Below, piece by piece: positions 5,796 to 13,679 of a DNA stretch of 44,240 nucleotides. The first letter of the stretch is position 1. Each line of letters begins with the position of its first letter. The stretch comes from JAUVDZ01 sp042568205 (GTDB lineage Bacteria; Patescibacteriota; Gracilibacteria; UBA1369; PNNO01): assembly GCA_042568205.1 (NCBI GenBank), contig JBHPJE010000009.1:1-44240 (forward strand). Reading direction: 5' to 3'. The notes beneath the pieces were generated by a model. The model worked only from the letters and a program-made list of their open reading frames with translations. It did no database searches and had not been told where the DNA came from. Both the position numbers and the translations under genes were made by a program.

Positions 5796-6187
5796 TGAAA
5801 AAAACTGACTATTTATCAATCTTTCTTACCATTCCTGCAATAATTATTGTACTTGGAGTTGGTTTAGGTTTTTACTACTCTTCCCTACCACAACACCATC
5901 CACAAGATAGTAAACAAAACTGTGAAAGCGTAGGTGGAGATTGGGTTGATGATCAGAATAAATGCCTCTTATCTTACAAAAAAGAAGGTGAAACATGTAC
6001 AGACGGAGGTCAATGTATAAGCGGGATTTGCTTTCCCCCAGAGTTAACTGAAGAACAAAAATTAGCAATTATGAATAAACCGCTTACAAACATAGTTGGA
6101 ACATGTTATCCGAATGAATTTGCTTCCGGCTGTGTTGAACAAATCTTAATGGGGACTGTTTCAAAGGAATCTATGTGTATGCCTTGA
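5795..6187 (+). CDS. Membrane-anchored Cys-rich exported protein (130 aa)
   Basis: A single N-terminal membrane segment (residues 8-29) is followed by a Pro/His linker and an extracellular Cys-rich module. That module has C-E-S-V-G-G-D-W-V-D-D-x-N-K-C, then C-T-D-G-G-Q-C-I-S-G-I-C, then later Cys pairs. The even pattern suggests a small disulfide-bonded domain like those in exported proteins of Patescibacteria. No enzyme motif is seen. It is coupled to the basic 46-aa gene by the TAATG overlap. Confidence 0.65.
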   Translation: MKKTDYLSIFLTIPAIIIVLGVGLGFYYSSLPQHHPQDSKQNCESVGGDWVDDQNKCLLSYKKEGETCTDGGQCISGICFPPELTEEQKLAIMNKPLTNIVGTCYPNEFASGCVEQILMGTVSKESMCMP

Positions 6188-6193
6188 TAAGAA

Positions 6194-6355
6194 TTAAATA
6201 GACCTACACCCAATCTCCCCTTTTACATGTTCTTGGACAGATTCAGGACCTTCTTCGTCTTGATCTTTTTCTTCATCAACTTGATCGTCAGGTTGTTCAG
6301 TCTTAATTCGTTCTAAATCCACTTCAGATAGCTCAGATGCTGCGAATATTTTCAT
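6194..6355 (-). CDS. Small acidic hypothetical protein (53 aa)
   Basis: On the reverse strand ATG 6355 to TAA 6194 encodes 53 residues, extremely rich in Glu, Asp and Gln (E-E-K-D-Q-D-E-E). Support comes from a near-consensus promoter placed correctly upstream (6380-6407) and from coding-like amino-acid use. No family is recognised. It ends 6 bases from the convergent gene at 5795-6187. Confidence 0.55.
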   Translation of the reverse strand: MKIFAASELSEVDLERIKTEQPDDQVDEEKDQDEEGPESVQEHVKGEIGCRSI

Positions 6356-6379
6356 AAGAAAAATTATTAATTAGGAATA

Positions 6380-6407
6380 ATTATATACAATTTGGGAGTT
6401 TTGTCAA
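6380..6407 (-). promoter_or_regulatory. Sigma-70 promoter of the 53-aa gene
   Basis: Reverse-strand TTGACA (6407-6402), a 16-base spacer and TATAAT (6385-6380), about 24 bases before ATG 6355. A forward TTGACA at 6425-6430 lies back to back with it and may serve the gene at 6476. Confidence 0.7.
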
Positions 6408-6475
6408 GAATGTAATTTAAACACTTGACAACCCAGCAACCTTATGTTTAAATAAGGCCTACTAACGCAACCCTT

Positions 6476-6808
6476 ATGACTAAACAAACTAAAGAATTCT
6501 ATGCTAAATCCGCAGCAGATTTGCTAGGGTTATCAATAGAAGATGCTGAAACCTTAGTAAGCACTCCTGAAGGAGAAAGATTAATTGAACACCTGATAAT
6601 AAAATTCGCAGGAGAAACTCAAATTAAAGTAAATCTTGTTGAATTAATAGCTGATTTAGAAAGCCCAAACATCCCACAAGAAGTTATTGATAATTTAACA
6701 GCTTTAATAGGTTCAAAAGGAGAAAATGTTGGAAGAGGACTAAATATAGTTCGCAATACTAGACTAGCTGTAGCTGATGTTTTAAAAGGAACATTAAAAT
6801 CTAATTAA
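6476..6808 (+). CDS. Hypothetical helical protein (110 aa)
   Basis: A soluble, largely helical 110-residue protein with no Cys and no membrane segment. No family is recognised. A TTGACA box at 6425-6430 and a TTAAAT at 6448-6453 give a weak promoter; no Shine-Dalgarno site is seen. It is followed after 9 bases by another small gene, so the pair is probably one transcript. Confidence 0.6.
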   Translation: MTKQTKEFYAKSAADLLGLSIEDAETLVSTPEGERLIEHLIIKFAGETQIKVNLVELIADLESPNIPQEVIDNLTALIGSKGENVGRGLNIVRNTRLAVADVLKGTLKSN

Positions 6809-6817
6809 TTTCAAACT

Positions 6818-7117
6818 ATGAGTTTACAAAAAGCATTATTAAAAGCAGGTTTAGTTGAAGCCCAAAAAGTTGAAATCCAACCAGGATGGAAAAAGTGTGA
6901 AATCCATGGGATTAGTAAACTCCCTCTTGATTCAACTCTAATAATCCCTCTAAGGTTTGGACAAGCAGGCACATCGTGTACTCCATGGGAAGATGGCATG
7001 CTGACAATACATCCACAAGGTATTCAACATAATCCAAAACACTTCAATCCTATACTACAAAAAGCTCTCAATGATATTAAAACAGCTTATCCTCAATGTG
7101 AAATTTTGTGGTATTAA
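6818..7117 (+). CDS. Hypothetical protein (99 aa)
   Basis: A 99-residue soluble protein with a central S-T-L-I-I-P-L-R-F-G-Q-A-G-T segment and three Cys. I do not recognise a family. It is spaced 9 bases from the preceding gene and is read in the same direction, so it is probably co-transcribed with it. Confidence 0.6.
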   Translation: MSLQKALLKAGLVEAQKVEIQPGWKKCEIHGISKLPLDSTLIIPLRFGQAGTSCTPWEDGMLTIHPQGIQHNPKHFNPILQKALNDIKTAYPQCEILWY

Positions 7118-7144
7118 TTTGTAATCCCTAAGGCTTTCAGTGCT

Positions 7145-7150
7145 TATAAT
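7145..7150 (+). promoter_or_regulatory. -10 box (TATAAT) before the 7173 gene
   Basis: A perfect TATAAT lies 22 bases before ATG 7173. Because it falls inside the longer frame that would start at 7140, it argues that translation begins at 7173. No good -35 was found. Confidence 0.5.
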
Positions 7151-7172
7151 ACATCCAATAACCTTTTTAAAC

Positions 7173-7415
7173 ATGGCAAGAAAAAAGCAAACAACCGAAG
7201 CAGAAATTCCTTGGAAAGAAGTAGATAAAACCCGATTAACTTCAAACATTAGTGTTAAAGCAATGGAAAAACTCAATTTTGCTCGTTATATTACAAGAGA
7301 GAAAATTGGAAAAATTATTTCAGATTTAATTAATGCAAATTTAGAAGAAGTCCCTCAAGAACTTTTAAAAGTGGTTAGAGCAAATAGAGCAGAGAAAGCT
7401 AAGAAAAACCAATAA
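7173..7415 (+). CDS. Small ribbon-helix-helix-like protein (80 aa)
   Basis: Starting at ATG 7173 (MARKKQT...) gives 80 residues. The centre, R-L-T-S-N-I-S-V-K-A-M-E-K-L followed by a second helix R-E-K-I-G-K-I-I-S-D-L-I, resembles the strand-helix-helix layout of small ribbon-helix-helix DNA-binding proteins. Both ends are Lys-rich. This is a fold-level guess, not a family match. No partner toxin is adjacent. A terminator follows. Confidence 0.6.
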   Translation: MARKKQTTEAEIPWKEVDKTRLTSNISVKAMEKLNFARYITREKIGKIISDLINANLEEVPQELLKVVRANRAEKAKKNQ

Positions 7416-7435
7416 AAAATTTGTTAAAACTTTAT

Positions 7436-7474
7436 AGCTATTTTATACTCACCCAGGTATTTAATAGCTTTTTT
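7436..7474 (+). terminator. Intrinsic terminator
   Basis: AGCTATT (7436-7442) pairs with AATAGCT (7463-7469), with an inner ATAC/GTAT extension, followed by a T run to 7474. Confidence 0.75.
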
Positions 7475-7547
7475 AAAAAAACCGCAACTTTTCAAGATTT
7501 AAGTGTTATTGTATTCCTGCAAACATATATAACTAACCTCATATAAA

Positions 7548-8480
7548 ATGAGAAAACTAATCACCCTGGGTATTATTGCTACCCTAGCTCTCGGACTAAC
7601 TGGATGCGACTTGCTCAATCCTGCTGAGACTGAACCAATTGAACCAGCAGTAATCGAAGAAATTGAGAAACCAGTTGTTGAAACGAAAATAGTTGATACT
7701 ACTGATTATGCTTATGACAGAGAAGATGGAGCATTATCTCTAATCGAAACTGATAAAGTTCTTTATGTAAACGAAGACAATGACAACACTAATCTAAGTA
7801 TTCTTGGATTAGATGGAAAAAAGCTAATCGTATATAAAATTGCTATCGACAATTCACCTGGTCCAGGATTCATTCATGAAGTTTGGTTAGCAGACTATGT
7901 AGCAAAAGATATTTATTATTTAGACCTTGCTGATACAGAAAAAGGTCTATTACCTTACACTGTTCCTGAATATAAAATTGAACTAGAACGTACACTTTTA
8001 GATAGATTTATGGTTGGAGAAGTTCTTCTTTATTCAACTGAAGGTGTAGATGTAAAAGTAACAACTAGCAATTCAGCTTTTGATTTAACTGCTGAAACAC
8101 TTGAATCAATGGCTGACGAATGTGGTACTCAATATGAAGAAGATCATTTTACAAACTTAGTTGAAGCTTATGAAAACACTCCAAAATACACTTATGAATT
8201 TAAATATGATGGAGAATCTCAAGAACCAGACACTTACACAGTTACTGTTCTTATAAATCGAATGGAATATACAACTTTAGATGATGTAAGTCAGGATTTT
8301 GAACAATGTTTTGCTGGAGGAGATATGTACCCAATCGGCTTTGCTTACGACCACATTATTTTTGCAAGTGGATGTGGAACTGGCTTTGCTGATGGATCAG
8401 ATCTACCTATCGGATGTGCAGAAATCAAAGAAGTAGTTGAACCAACACTTGAAATCAATCCAGATGTAGCGTTTATTTAA
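7548..8480 (+). CDS. Predicted lipoprotein (310 aa)
   Basis: The signal MRKLITLGIIATLALGLTGC has a canonical lipobox (L-T-G-C, Cys20), and an acidic Pro/Glu linker follows (21-50). The exported part (about 50-300) is acidic, Tyr-rich and carries several Cys (E-C-G-T-Q, E-Q-C-F, G-C-G-T, I-G-C-A) that could form disulfides. The family is unknown. It is a single-gene unit: terminator behind at 8490-8522 and the preceding transcript ending at 7436-7474. Confidence 0.75.
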   Translation: MRKLITLGIIATLALGLTGCDLLNPAETEPIEPAVIEEIEKPVVETKIVDTTDYAYDREDGALSLIETDKVLYVNEDNDNTNLSILGLDGKKLIVYKIAIDNSPGPGFIHEVWLADYVAKDIYYLDLADTEKGLLPYTVPEYKIELERTLLDRFMVGEVLLYSTEGVDVKVTTSNSAFDLTAETLESMADECGTQYEEDHFTNLVEAYENTPKYTYEFKYDGESQEPDTYTVTVLINRMEYTTLDDVSQDFEQCFAGGDMYPIGFAYDHIIFASGCGTGFADGSDLPIGCAEIKEVVEPTLEINPDVAFI

Positions 8481-8489
8481 AACTCAATT

Positions 8490-8522
8490 AAGCCGGTAGT
8501 TTAATTACTGCCGGCTTTTTTA
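8490..8522 (+). terminator. Intrinsic terminator of the 310-aa lipoprotein
   Basis: AAGCCGGTAGT (8490-8500) pairs with ACTGCCGGCTT (8507-8517) with one wobble pair, followed by a T-rich tail. Confidence 0.9.
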
Positions 8523-8550
8523 TATTCACTTTTGCAAAAACAAACAATTA

Positions 8551-9657
8551 ATGAGAAAATTAAAAAGTATGAAAATCTACAATGTACATATTCACACTTT
8601 CACTCACAGGGCTGTGCCTGAAGGTTTTTTGCCACTAAAAATGGCTCACTTCATAAAAACCCCTTGGATAACTAAAAAAATTGGTTTCATTTTGCATTAT
8701 TTATTTCCTTTTTCTGATAATGATATTTTTGATAGATACGCGAAATACCTAATCGCAGGAGATAAAAAGAATCAAATGCATGTTTTTGAGAATATCCTTC
8801 GATTTTATCCTGAAGGTAGTGCGTTTGGTGTTTTAAGCATGGATATGCATCATATGGGAGCAAAAGAAGTTCCTCAGCCTTTTGAAAAACAACTAGAAAA
8901 ACTAGCTAAAGTTAAAGAAAAATATCCTGACCAGGTTTATCCATTTATTTTTGTTGATCCAAGACGAAAAAATATTTTTGAATTAGTTAAAAAATATATT
9001 GAAGATCATGATTTCGCAGGTATTAAAATGTATCCATCTGTTGGATACTTCCCTACTGACAAACGCCTTTATCCAATTTATGAATACGCAGAAAAGAATC
9101 AAATCCCAATAACTGTTCATTGCTCGCGAGGTGGTGTTCACTATCATGGTGAAATCACTGATGAAATGTTAGAACCTTGTAAACTTAAAATTCCTGATAT
9201 TTCGGGTTTTGATCAAAGAAAAAAGTGTAATTTATTCAGTCATCCATCAAATTATCGGTATGTTTTAGACGATTTCCCAGAATTAAAACTCAACTTCGGA
9301 CATTTTGGAGGACAAACAGATTGGGAAGATAAAATCTACAATCCTAAAAAAGAAATCAATGATATTTTTGATATAAACTGGGTAGAAGAGATTACTCAAA
9401 TTATTGCAAAATATAAAAATGCATATACTGACATTTCATTTACTTTGCATAACAGTAAATTTTATCCATTACTAAAGATATTCCTTGAAAATCCTGAATT
9501 AAAAGAAAAAATTCTATTTGGATCTGACTACTATATGGTTTACTTTAATAAACGTGAAAAAAGATACGGACTTGATATAAGAGGCGCACTTGGAGAAGAT
9601 CATTTCTTCCAAATTGCCAACAAAAATCCTAAGAAATTCCTTCAAACAAAGTTATAA
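8551..9657 (+). CDS. Amidohydrolase-2 family metal-dependent hydrolase
   Basis: A TIM-barrel amidohydrolase of about 368 residues. The metal-binding H-x-H is in N-V-H-I-H-T (His13, His15); later barrel motifs are G-I-K-M-Y-P-S, I-T-V-H-C-S-R-G-G (third His), N-F-G-H-F-G-G (fourth His) and F-G-S-D-Y-Y (catalytic Asp). Amidohydrolase-2 members hydrolyse or decarboxylate small organic substrates; the substrate here cannot be told. ATG 8569 (MKIYNVHIH) is an equally good start. It abuts the next gene (ATG directly after its stop). Confidence 0.8.
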   Translation: MRKLKSMKIYNVHIHTFTHRAVPEGFLPLKMAHFIKTPWITKKIGFILHYLFPFSDNDIFDRYAKYLIAGDKKNQMHVFENILRFYPEGSAFGVLSMDMHHMGAKEVPQPFEKQLEKLAKVKEKYPDQVYPFIFVDPRRKNIFELVKKYIEDHDFAGIKMYPSVGYFPTDKRLYPIYEYAEKNQIPITVHCSRGGVHYHGEITDEMLEPCKLKIPDISGFDQRKKCNLFSHPSNYRYVLDDFPELKLNFGHFGGQTDWEDKIYNPKKEINDIFDINWVEEITQIIAKYKNAYTDISFTLHNSKFYPLLKIFLENPELKEKILFGSDYYMVYFNKREKRYGLDIRGALGEDHFFQIANKNPKKFLQTKL

Positions 9658-10176
9658 ATGAAAAAAAATATTCTAGCTAAAACATTCGACACTGTTTTTG
9701 CAGAAAAAAAAGAACATTCCTTTAAACCAGAAATCAATATCCTTATTTTTGGCTTGCTAATCTGCTTAGTTGCCTGGCTAACAATAGAAAATCTTAATTT
9801 ATTTGGCCACAAATCTAATTCAATTTTTGATGTTTGGACTCTTTCACATATTGCCACCGGGGCGGTTATAAGTTTTTTTGTAATTGGATTCAGAAAAATT
9901 AATGTTAAAAATCCAATAATTTTAGTTCTTCTATTATCTTCATGTTGGGAAATTGTTGAACATTATTTAGAAATAATGGGACCAGAAGCAGTTGCAAATT
10001 GGTTTGCTGGTGAAGAATCACTTATGAACAGATTAGTAGCTGATCAACTCTCTTTGGTTGTTGGATTTGTAATAATTAAAGCCAGACCAAAGCTGTTTCC
10101 ATTAATGTTGGTAATTTCAGCAGGAATTCTAATTTTACATATAATTCTTGGAGACTCGATGTATTTTTTCAACTAG
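9658..10176 (+). CDS. Multi-span membrane protein (172 aa)
   Basis: About four membrane segments (roughly 27-46, 62-80, 87-101 and 120-165). Between them are polar residues reminiscent of the DUF2238/DUF2585/VanZ type of membrane protein: S-H-I-A-T-G in one helix, W-E-I-V-E-H in the next, and M-N-R-L-V-A-D-Q near the C-terminal helices. The assignment to any of these is tentative. It follows the amidohydrolase with no gap, so the two are one operon. Confidence 0.65.
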   Translation: MKKNILAKTFDTVFAEKKEHSFKPEINILIFGLLICLVAWLTIENLNLFGHKSNSIFDVWTLSHIATGAVISFFVIGFRKINVKNPIILVLLLSSCWEIVEHYLEIMGPEAVANWFAGEESLMNRLVADQLSLVVGFVIIKARPKLFPLMLVISAGILILHIILGDSMYFFN

Positions 10177-10177
10177 A

Positions 10178-10222
10178 GAAAACCCACGGTCGCCATCAAC
10201 TTTGGTGATGAATCCCGTGGGT
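10178..10222 (-). terminator. Terminator of the GC-rich 10252-10701 gene
   Basis: Outer arms ACCCACGG (10182-10189) and CCGTGGGT (10215-10222) enclose an inner CATCA/TGATG stem. Read on the reverse strand, the hairpin is followed by TTTTCTC. It also lies 5 bases behind the stop of the forward gene and may work both ways. Confidence 0.75.
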
Positions 10223-10251
10223 CAATCCTGTAGAATGAACGCTTGTTTGTG

Positions 10252-10701
10252 CTAGCGCCGCTTGAATGCGGCGAGAGCCATCTCGTAGGTCCCGAAGTGG
10301 CGGATACAATTCCAGAGGAGAGTGGGGTGCTTCTCGTAGAGATACACCTTGCCCAGAATTTTGGACTTCCCTCTCCGGGCCGCCTTGAGACCAGCGAACA
10401 GTTGTAGTAGGCAGAGGTATTCCACCCTGCCCACTTCTTTTTTCACGTCATCCTCCTGTTCAGTGAGAATGAGGTGTGCCACGAACCGATGTCTACACTT
10501 GGGGCACTTGGTGGTCCAGTCCATGGGGTCATCTCTCCATCCGTCACGGATTTCCTCCTCGGAGAGTTCATACCCACATTCCGGACAAGTGCCGTCAGGC
10601 GTGATGACCGTGTCAGCGAACTTGAGCTCGATCTTGATGACCAAGCTTTGTTTTAGTTGGGGCGCCACCCTAAGACTTGGCCCCATACTCATTCCTATCA
10701 T
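10252..10701 (-). CDS. GC-rich zinc-ribbon protein (149 aa)
   Basis: Two C-P-x-C knuckles (C-P-E-C-G-Y-E and C-P-K-C-R-H-R) about 25-30 residues apart form a four-Cys zinc ribbon near residues 38-70. The C-terminal half is basic and aromatic (K-V-Y-L-Y-E-K-H-P-T-L-L-W-N-C). No family is assigned; nucleic-acid binding is plausible. The start at ATG 10701 is chosen because AAAGGAG lies 6 bases upstream; an in-frame TTG two codons earlier overlaps that spacer. It is GC-rich, monocistronic and on the reverse strand, like the 1151 and 41546 genes. The forward-strand frames here are shadows. Confidence 0.75.
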   Translation of the reverse strand: MIGMSMGPSLRVAPQLKQSLVIKIELKFADTVITPDGTCPECGYELSEEEIRDGWRDDPMDWTTKCPKCRHRFVAHLILTEQEDDVKKEVGRVEYLCLLQLFAGLKAARRGKSKILGKVYLYEKHPTLLWNCIRHFGTYEMALAAFKRR

Positions 10702-10707
10702 TCGCAA

Positions 10708-10763
10708 CTCCTTTCCGCGTCTCTACAGGAGGAAAATTATACACCTTCTTAGATATATTGCAA
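10708..10763 (-). promoter_or_regulatory. Promoter and leader of the GC-rich zinc-ribbon gene
   Basis: Reverse-strand TTGCAA (10763-10758), a 16-base spacer and TATAAT (10741-10736). The short leader carries CTCCT (10731-10727), which can pair with the AGGAG of the ribosome site (10712-10708), so the Shine-Dalgarno site may be partly sequestered. Confidence 0.6.
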
Positions 10764-10790
10764 TGCATGGCAACCACATAACTACTTCAA

Positions 10791-11579
10791 CTAGTCTATC
10801 TCAATTTCTGCCTTTGGAAAGACTAAAATCAAGTTTTTTCGTTCAACTACAATAGGCCACTTCTTCTTTTTTGCTACTTCAGCAAGTTCAAAAGTCGGAT
10901 TCACTGTCACTACTTTTCCAACTGGTTCAAAAAGCTTTAAATCATTCACTGTATCCCCCAATGCAATACATTTAGAAAAATCTAAATCCTTACCAAATTT
11001 ATTTGTAATATAAGCACCCTTATCTTTAATTACACTAAGATCAATTTCACCTGTAAACTTTCCATCCTTAAAAATATACCTACTTGAATCTATTGAGTCA
11101 GTAAAAATACCTGCATTCTTTAAAAATTCTCGAAGCATAAAATCAGGAGCACCAGAAACAGCAATAAGCTTATAGCCCATAGTCTTTAACCTAATAAGCA
11201 TTAACCAGGTAAATAAGTAATAATATCCCTTATTTTTAACCAAACTTTTAACAATATTATTTAATTCCTCCTCTGAAAGTTGTTTTAAACTTGCAGTTGC
11301 TTTAATAACAAGATCTAAATAATCATGAAAAGAAATATCATGGTTTTTCCAGGCTTCTCTCGCACATTTATAAGATCTATTTTGTTCTTCCTGCGGGATT
11401 AATCCCTCTTGAATAATGGTACTAATAAGCAATTCTAAACAATCATCACGGCTTAATGTCCCATCTACATCAAAAAATATAGCCCTATCTCCATTTTTAC
11501 ATACATCTATATCAAGAAAATTGAGTAATTTGGTGATTTGACCACTCACGGTTTTTATATGGTCTAAATTGCGAATCAT
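10791..11579 (-). CDS. HAD-superfamily phosphatase (HAD-IB / SerB-like)
   Basis: A 262-residue HAD hydrolase. Motif I is F-F-D-V-D-G-T-L (nucleophile Asp near residue 37). The helical cap has L-x-L-L-I-S-T. Motif II is I-A-V-S-G-A-P, and motif IV is A-L-G-D-T-V-N-D-L-K-L-F. This is the layout of the HAD-IB/phosphoserine-phosphatase-like subfamily, which dephosphorylates small metabolites; the substrate is unknown. About 30 extra N-terminal residues precede motif I. It is divergent from the SIMPL gene across a 111-base gap. Confidence 0.85.
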   Translation of the reverse strand: MIRNLDHIKTVSGQITKLLNFLDIDVCKNGDRAIFFDVDGTLSRDDCLELLISTIIQEGLIPQEEQNRSYKCAREAWKNHDISFHDYLDLVIKATASLKQLSEEELNNIVKSLVKNKGYYYLFTWLMLIRLKTMGYKLIAVSGAPDFMLREFLKNAGIFTDSIDSSRYIFKDGKFTGEIDLSVIKDKGAYITNKFGKDLDFSKCIALGDTVNDLKLFEPVGKVVTVNPTFELAEVAKKKKWPIVVERKNLILVFPKAEIEID

Positions 11580-11690
11580 AAATAAAGTGGTTAAACATCA
11601 AATTTAATTATAACACGTTGATAGATTATTTCATCTTTGCAAAACAAATGATTTGATAATACAATTATCTAGTATCCTTAATCACACTCT

Positions 11691-12464
11691 ATGAACAACA
11701 CAATCAAAAACGTAATTGGAGTTGTAGCGATTATTGCAACTTTAGTAGTTGCATACGCCAGCTACGAATACGTAAAAGTATTTGACCGTTCAAGCGAACC
11801 AACAAATTACCGAAGCTTCTATGTACAAGCTGAAGGAGAAGCAGTTGGAGTTCCCGATGTAGCACAATTCTCATTTGAAGTTATTAGCGAAGGCAGCACA
11901 GATATTGCTGTAACACAAAAAGACAATACTGAAAAAATGAATGCAATTATTGAATATCTGGATGGTAAAGGAATCGATAAAAAAGATGTTAAAACATACA
12001 ATTATAACATTCAACCAAGATATTCAGTTTCAAGATGCGAAGATCGAGTTTGTCCGCCCCCAAAAATTCTTGGATATACTGTAAGACAATCTGTACAGAT
12101 TAAAATACGTGATTTTAGTAAGATTAGCCCAGTTTTAAAGGATATTGTTGAGAAAGGTGCAAACTCGGTTTCTCAACTAAGTTTCACTATCGATGATCCT
12201 ACAAGCTTACAAGATGAAGCTCGTTCTGATGCAATAACAAAAGCAAAAGAAAAGGCTGAATTAATAGCTCAAGATGCAGGATTTTCAGTTGGTCGAATCC
12301 TTGAAATTAATGAAAATTTCTATTCTGCGCCAATGTACGCAAGAAGTATGGAAATGGCTGTTTCTTATGATATGGATGAAGGGATGGCAACTCCAGCACC
12401 TCAAATCGAACCTGGATCACAGGAAGTTAAAGTGAATATCAATATACGTTACGAAATCAATTAA
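11691..12464 (+). CDS. SIMPL-domain (DUF541) protein
   Basis: An N-terminal membrane anchor or signal (residues 8-28) precedes a DUF541/SIMPL domain starting with Y-V-Q-A-E-G-E-A, the conserved opening. Inside are M-N-A-I-I-E-Y-L-D-G-K-G-I-D and the late helix A-I-T-K-A-K-E-K-A-E-L-I-A-Q-D-A-G. SIMPL proteins (BP26/OMP28-like) are exported and form ring-like oligomers in studied cases; their function is unclear. Length 257 is typical. It overlaps the next gene (stop/ATG at 12464). Confidence 0.85.
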   Translation: MNNTIKNVIGVVAIIATLVVAYASYEYVKVFDRSSEPTNYRSFYVQAEGEAVGVPDVAQFSFEVISEGSTDIAVTQKDNTEKMNAIIEYLDGKGIDKKDVKTYNYNIQPRYSVSRCEDRVCPPPKILGYTVRQSVQIKIRDFSKISPVLKDIVEKGANSVSQLSFTIDDPTSLQDEARSDAITKAKEKAELIAQDAGFSVGRILEINENFYSAPMYARSMEMAVSYDMDEGMATPAPQIEPGSQEVKVNINIRYEIN

Positions 12465-13045
12465 TGTGGAAATTCCGATCTAAAAAAAATCTGTTAAATA
12501 CACCATTACGAATATTATTGGTGACAAATTCCCTTGTGCTACTTGCAGGAGGGATGATCGGCCCTATCTATGCTTTATTTGTTGAAGATATCGGCGGAAG
12601 TATACTTGATGCCAGTTTTGCTGGTGCCATGTTTGCTTTAGCCGCTGGAGTAACTACTTTCATATCAGGCAAATATGCTGATCACAATAAGCATAAAGAG
12701 AAAATCGTTGTATTTGGATACCTTGTTATGGGAGCAGGATTTATGCTTTACACACTAGTTAATTCAATTTTTACTTTAATGATTGTTCAGGTAATTATTG
12801 GATTCGGAGAAGCAATATACCTTCCTGCTTTTGATGCAGTTTATTCTAAACATTTAGATCACAATAAAGAGGGCCAACAATGGGGGGCATGGGAATCTGT
12901 ATACTATTTTGCAACTGCAATTGGTGCAGCTGTAGGTGGTTACATAGTCGTTTATTCAGGATTTAACCTGATGTTTATTTTGATGGCATTATTATGCCTA
13001 GGAAGTGCATTATATATTTACAGACTGCCAAAAAAAGCAATATAG
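12464..13045 (+). CDS. Half-size MFS-type membrane protein (193 aa)
   Basis: Six predicted membrane segments match one half of a Major Facilitator. Between helices 2 and 3 is G-K-Y-A-D-H-N-K-H-K-E-K, the MFS motif A position (G-x-x-x-D-(R/K)). Full MFS transporters have 12 helices and about 400 residues. This one ends cleanly at 193 with a terminator, so it is either a natural half-transporter that dimerises or a truncated gene. The start overlaps the SIMPL stop, indicating coupling. Confidence 0.7.
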   Translation: MWKFRSKKNLLNTPLRILLVTNSLVLLAGGMIGPIYALFVEDIGGSILDASFAGAMFALAAGVTTFISGKYADHNKHKEKIVVFGYLVMGAGFMLYTLVNSIFTLMIVQVIIGFGEAIYLPAFDAVYSKHLDHNKEGQQWGAWESVYYFATAIGAAVGGYIVVYSGFNLMFILMALLCLGSALYIYRLPKKAI

Positions 13046-13047
13046 CT

Positions 13048-13082
13048 AAAAGGAGATCGCACTTGAGGTAAGATCTCCTTTT
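13048..13082 (+). terminator. Intrinsic terminator after the half-MFS gene
   Basis: AAAAGGAGATC (13048-13058) pairs perfectly with GATCTCCTTTT (13072-13082). Confidence 0.9.
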
Positions 13083-13106
13083 AATATGTGTAATTGTAGA
13101 ATTACT

Positions 13107-13562
13107 TTATTTTTTTCTTCGTCTTAAAGCTGCTGCACCAAGTAATGAACCTAAACCAATAATTGCTAGTCCAGGACCACTTTTTGCAGTAGTTCCACCA
13201 CTATAAGCATTTCCAGAAGCTGGAGCTGCTGCACCATGAAGTTCTTCTGCTGGCGCTTCTTCTTCTCCACCATCATCTGCCGCTGGCAAAGTAAGTGCTG
13301 GAGGAGCGTCTGCTTCTGCTGGTTCCGGATCTGGATCAGCTGCTGGAGCAGGATCAGGATCTGGATCAGCTGCTGGAGCAGGATCAGGATCTGGTAAAGT
13401 TAGTGCCGGAGGGGCATCGTCGTCATCATCATCACCTGTAGCAAAAGGATCTTGAAGTGAAGGAGGAGGATCATCCTGCGCTAATGTAACTGCAGAGAAA
13501 TTAATTACTCCAACAGAAAGTAACGCGATCAAAGCTAATAGATTGATAATTAGTCTTTTCAT
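13107..13562 (-). CDS. Secreted Asp/Pro/Ala-rich surface protein with C-terminal anchor
   Basis: The 151-residue product has an N-terminal signal (about 1-28, ending near L-A-Q) and a low-complexity acidic body with a poly-Asp run, repeated D-P-D-P-x-P-A-A and two copies of D-A-P-P-A-L-T-L-P. A tripartite C-terminus follows: small polar T-T-A-K-S-G-P-G, a hydrophobic stretch (A-I-I-G-L-G-S-L-L-G-A-A-A-L) and R-R-R-K-K. That end resembles sorting signals of cell-surface proteins, though it is not a canonical LPXTG. It is probably an exported stalk-like protein. It is divergent from the VTT gene. Confidence 0.75.
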   Translation of the reverse strand: MKRLIINLLALIALLSVGVINFSAVTLAQDDPPPSLQDPFATGDDDDDDAPPALTLPDPDPAPAADPDPDPAPAADPDPEPAEADAPPALTLPAADDGGEEEAPAEELHGAAAPASGNAYSGGTTAKSGPGLAIIGLGSLLGAAALRRRKK

Positions 13563-13602
13563 TTTTGTTTTTGTTATATTTTCAAGTATATTTTATCATA
13601 AA

Positions 13603-13625
13603 ATGGCACTTTTCGCAAGTGCCAT
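13603..13625. promoter_or_regulatory. 9-bp inverted repeat between divergent genes
   Basis: ATGGCACTT (13603-13611) and AAGTGCCAT (13617-13625) form a perfect 9-bp stem with a 5-base loop. It lies between the 5' ends of two divergent genes, so a terminator role is unlikely. An operator or RNA leader hairpin is possible. Confidence 0.5.
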
Positions 13626-13679
13626 AGCCTAAATCATGCCATTTTTTACAATGATAACTTTCAATGATATATTATTTGT

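Noticed and set aside
10349..10855. Forward frame opposite the zinc-ribbon gene
   Set aside because: The reverse product has clear C-P-x-C zinc knuckles and a ribosome site; the forward translation is Ser/Arg-rich shadow sequence.
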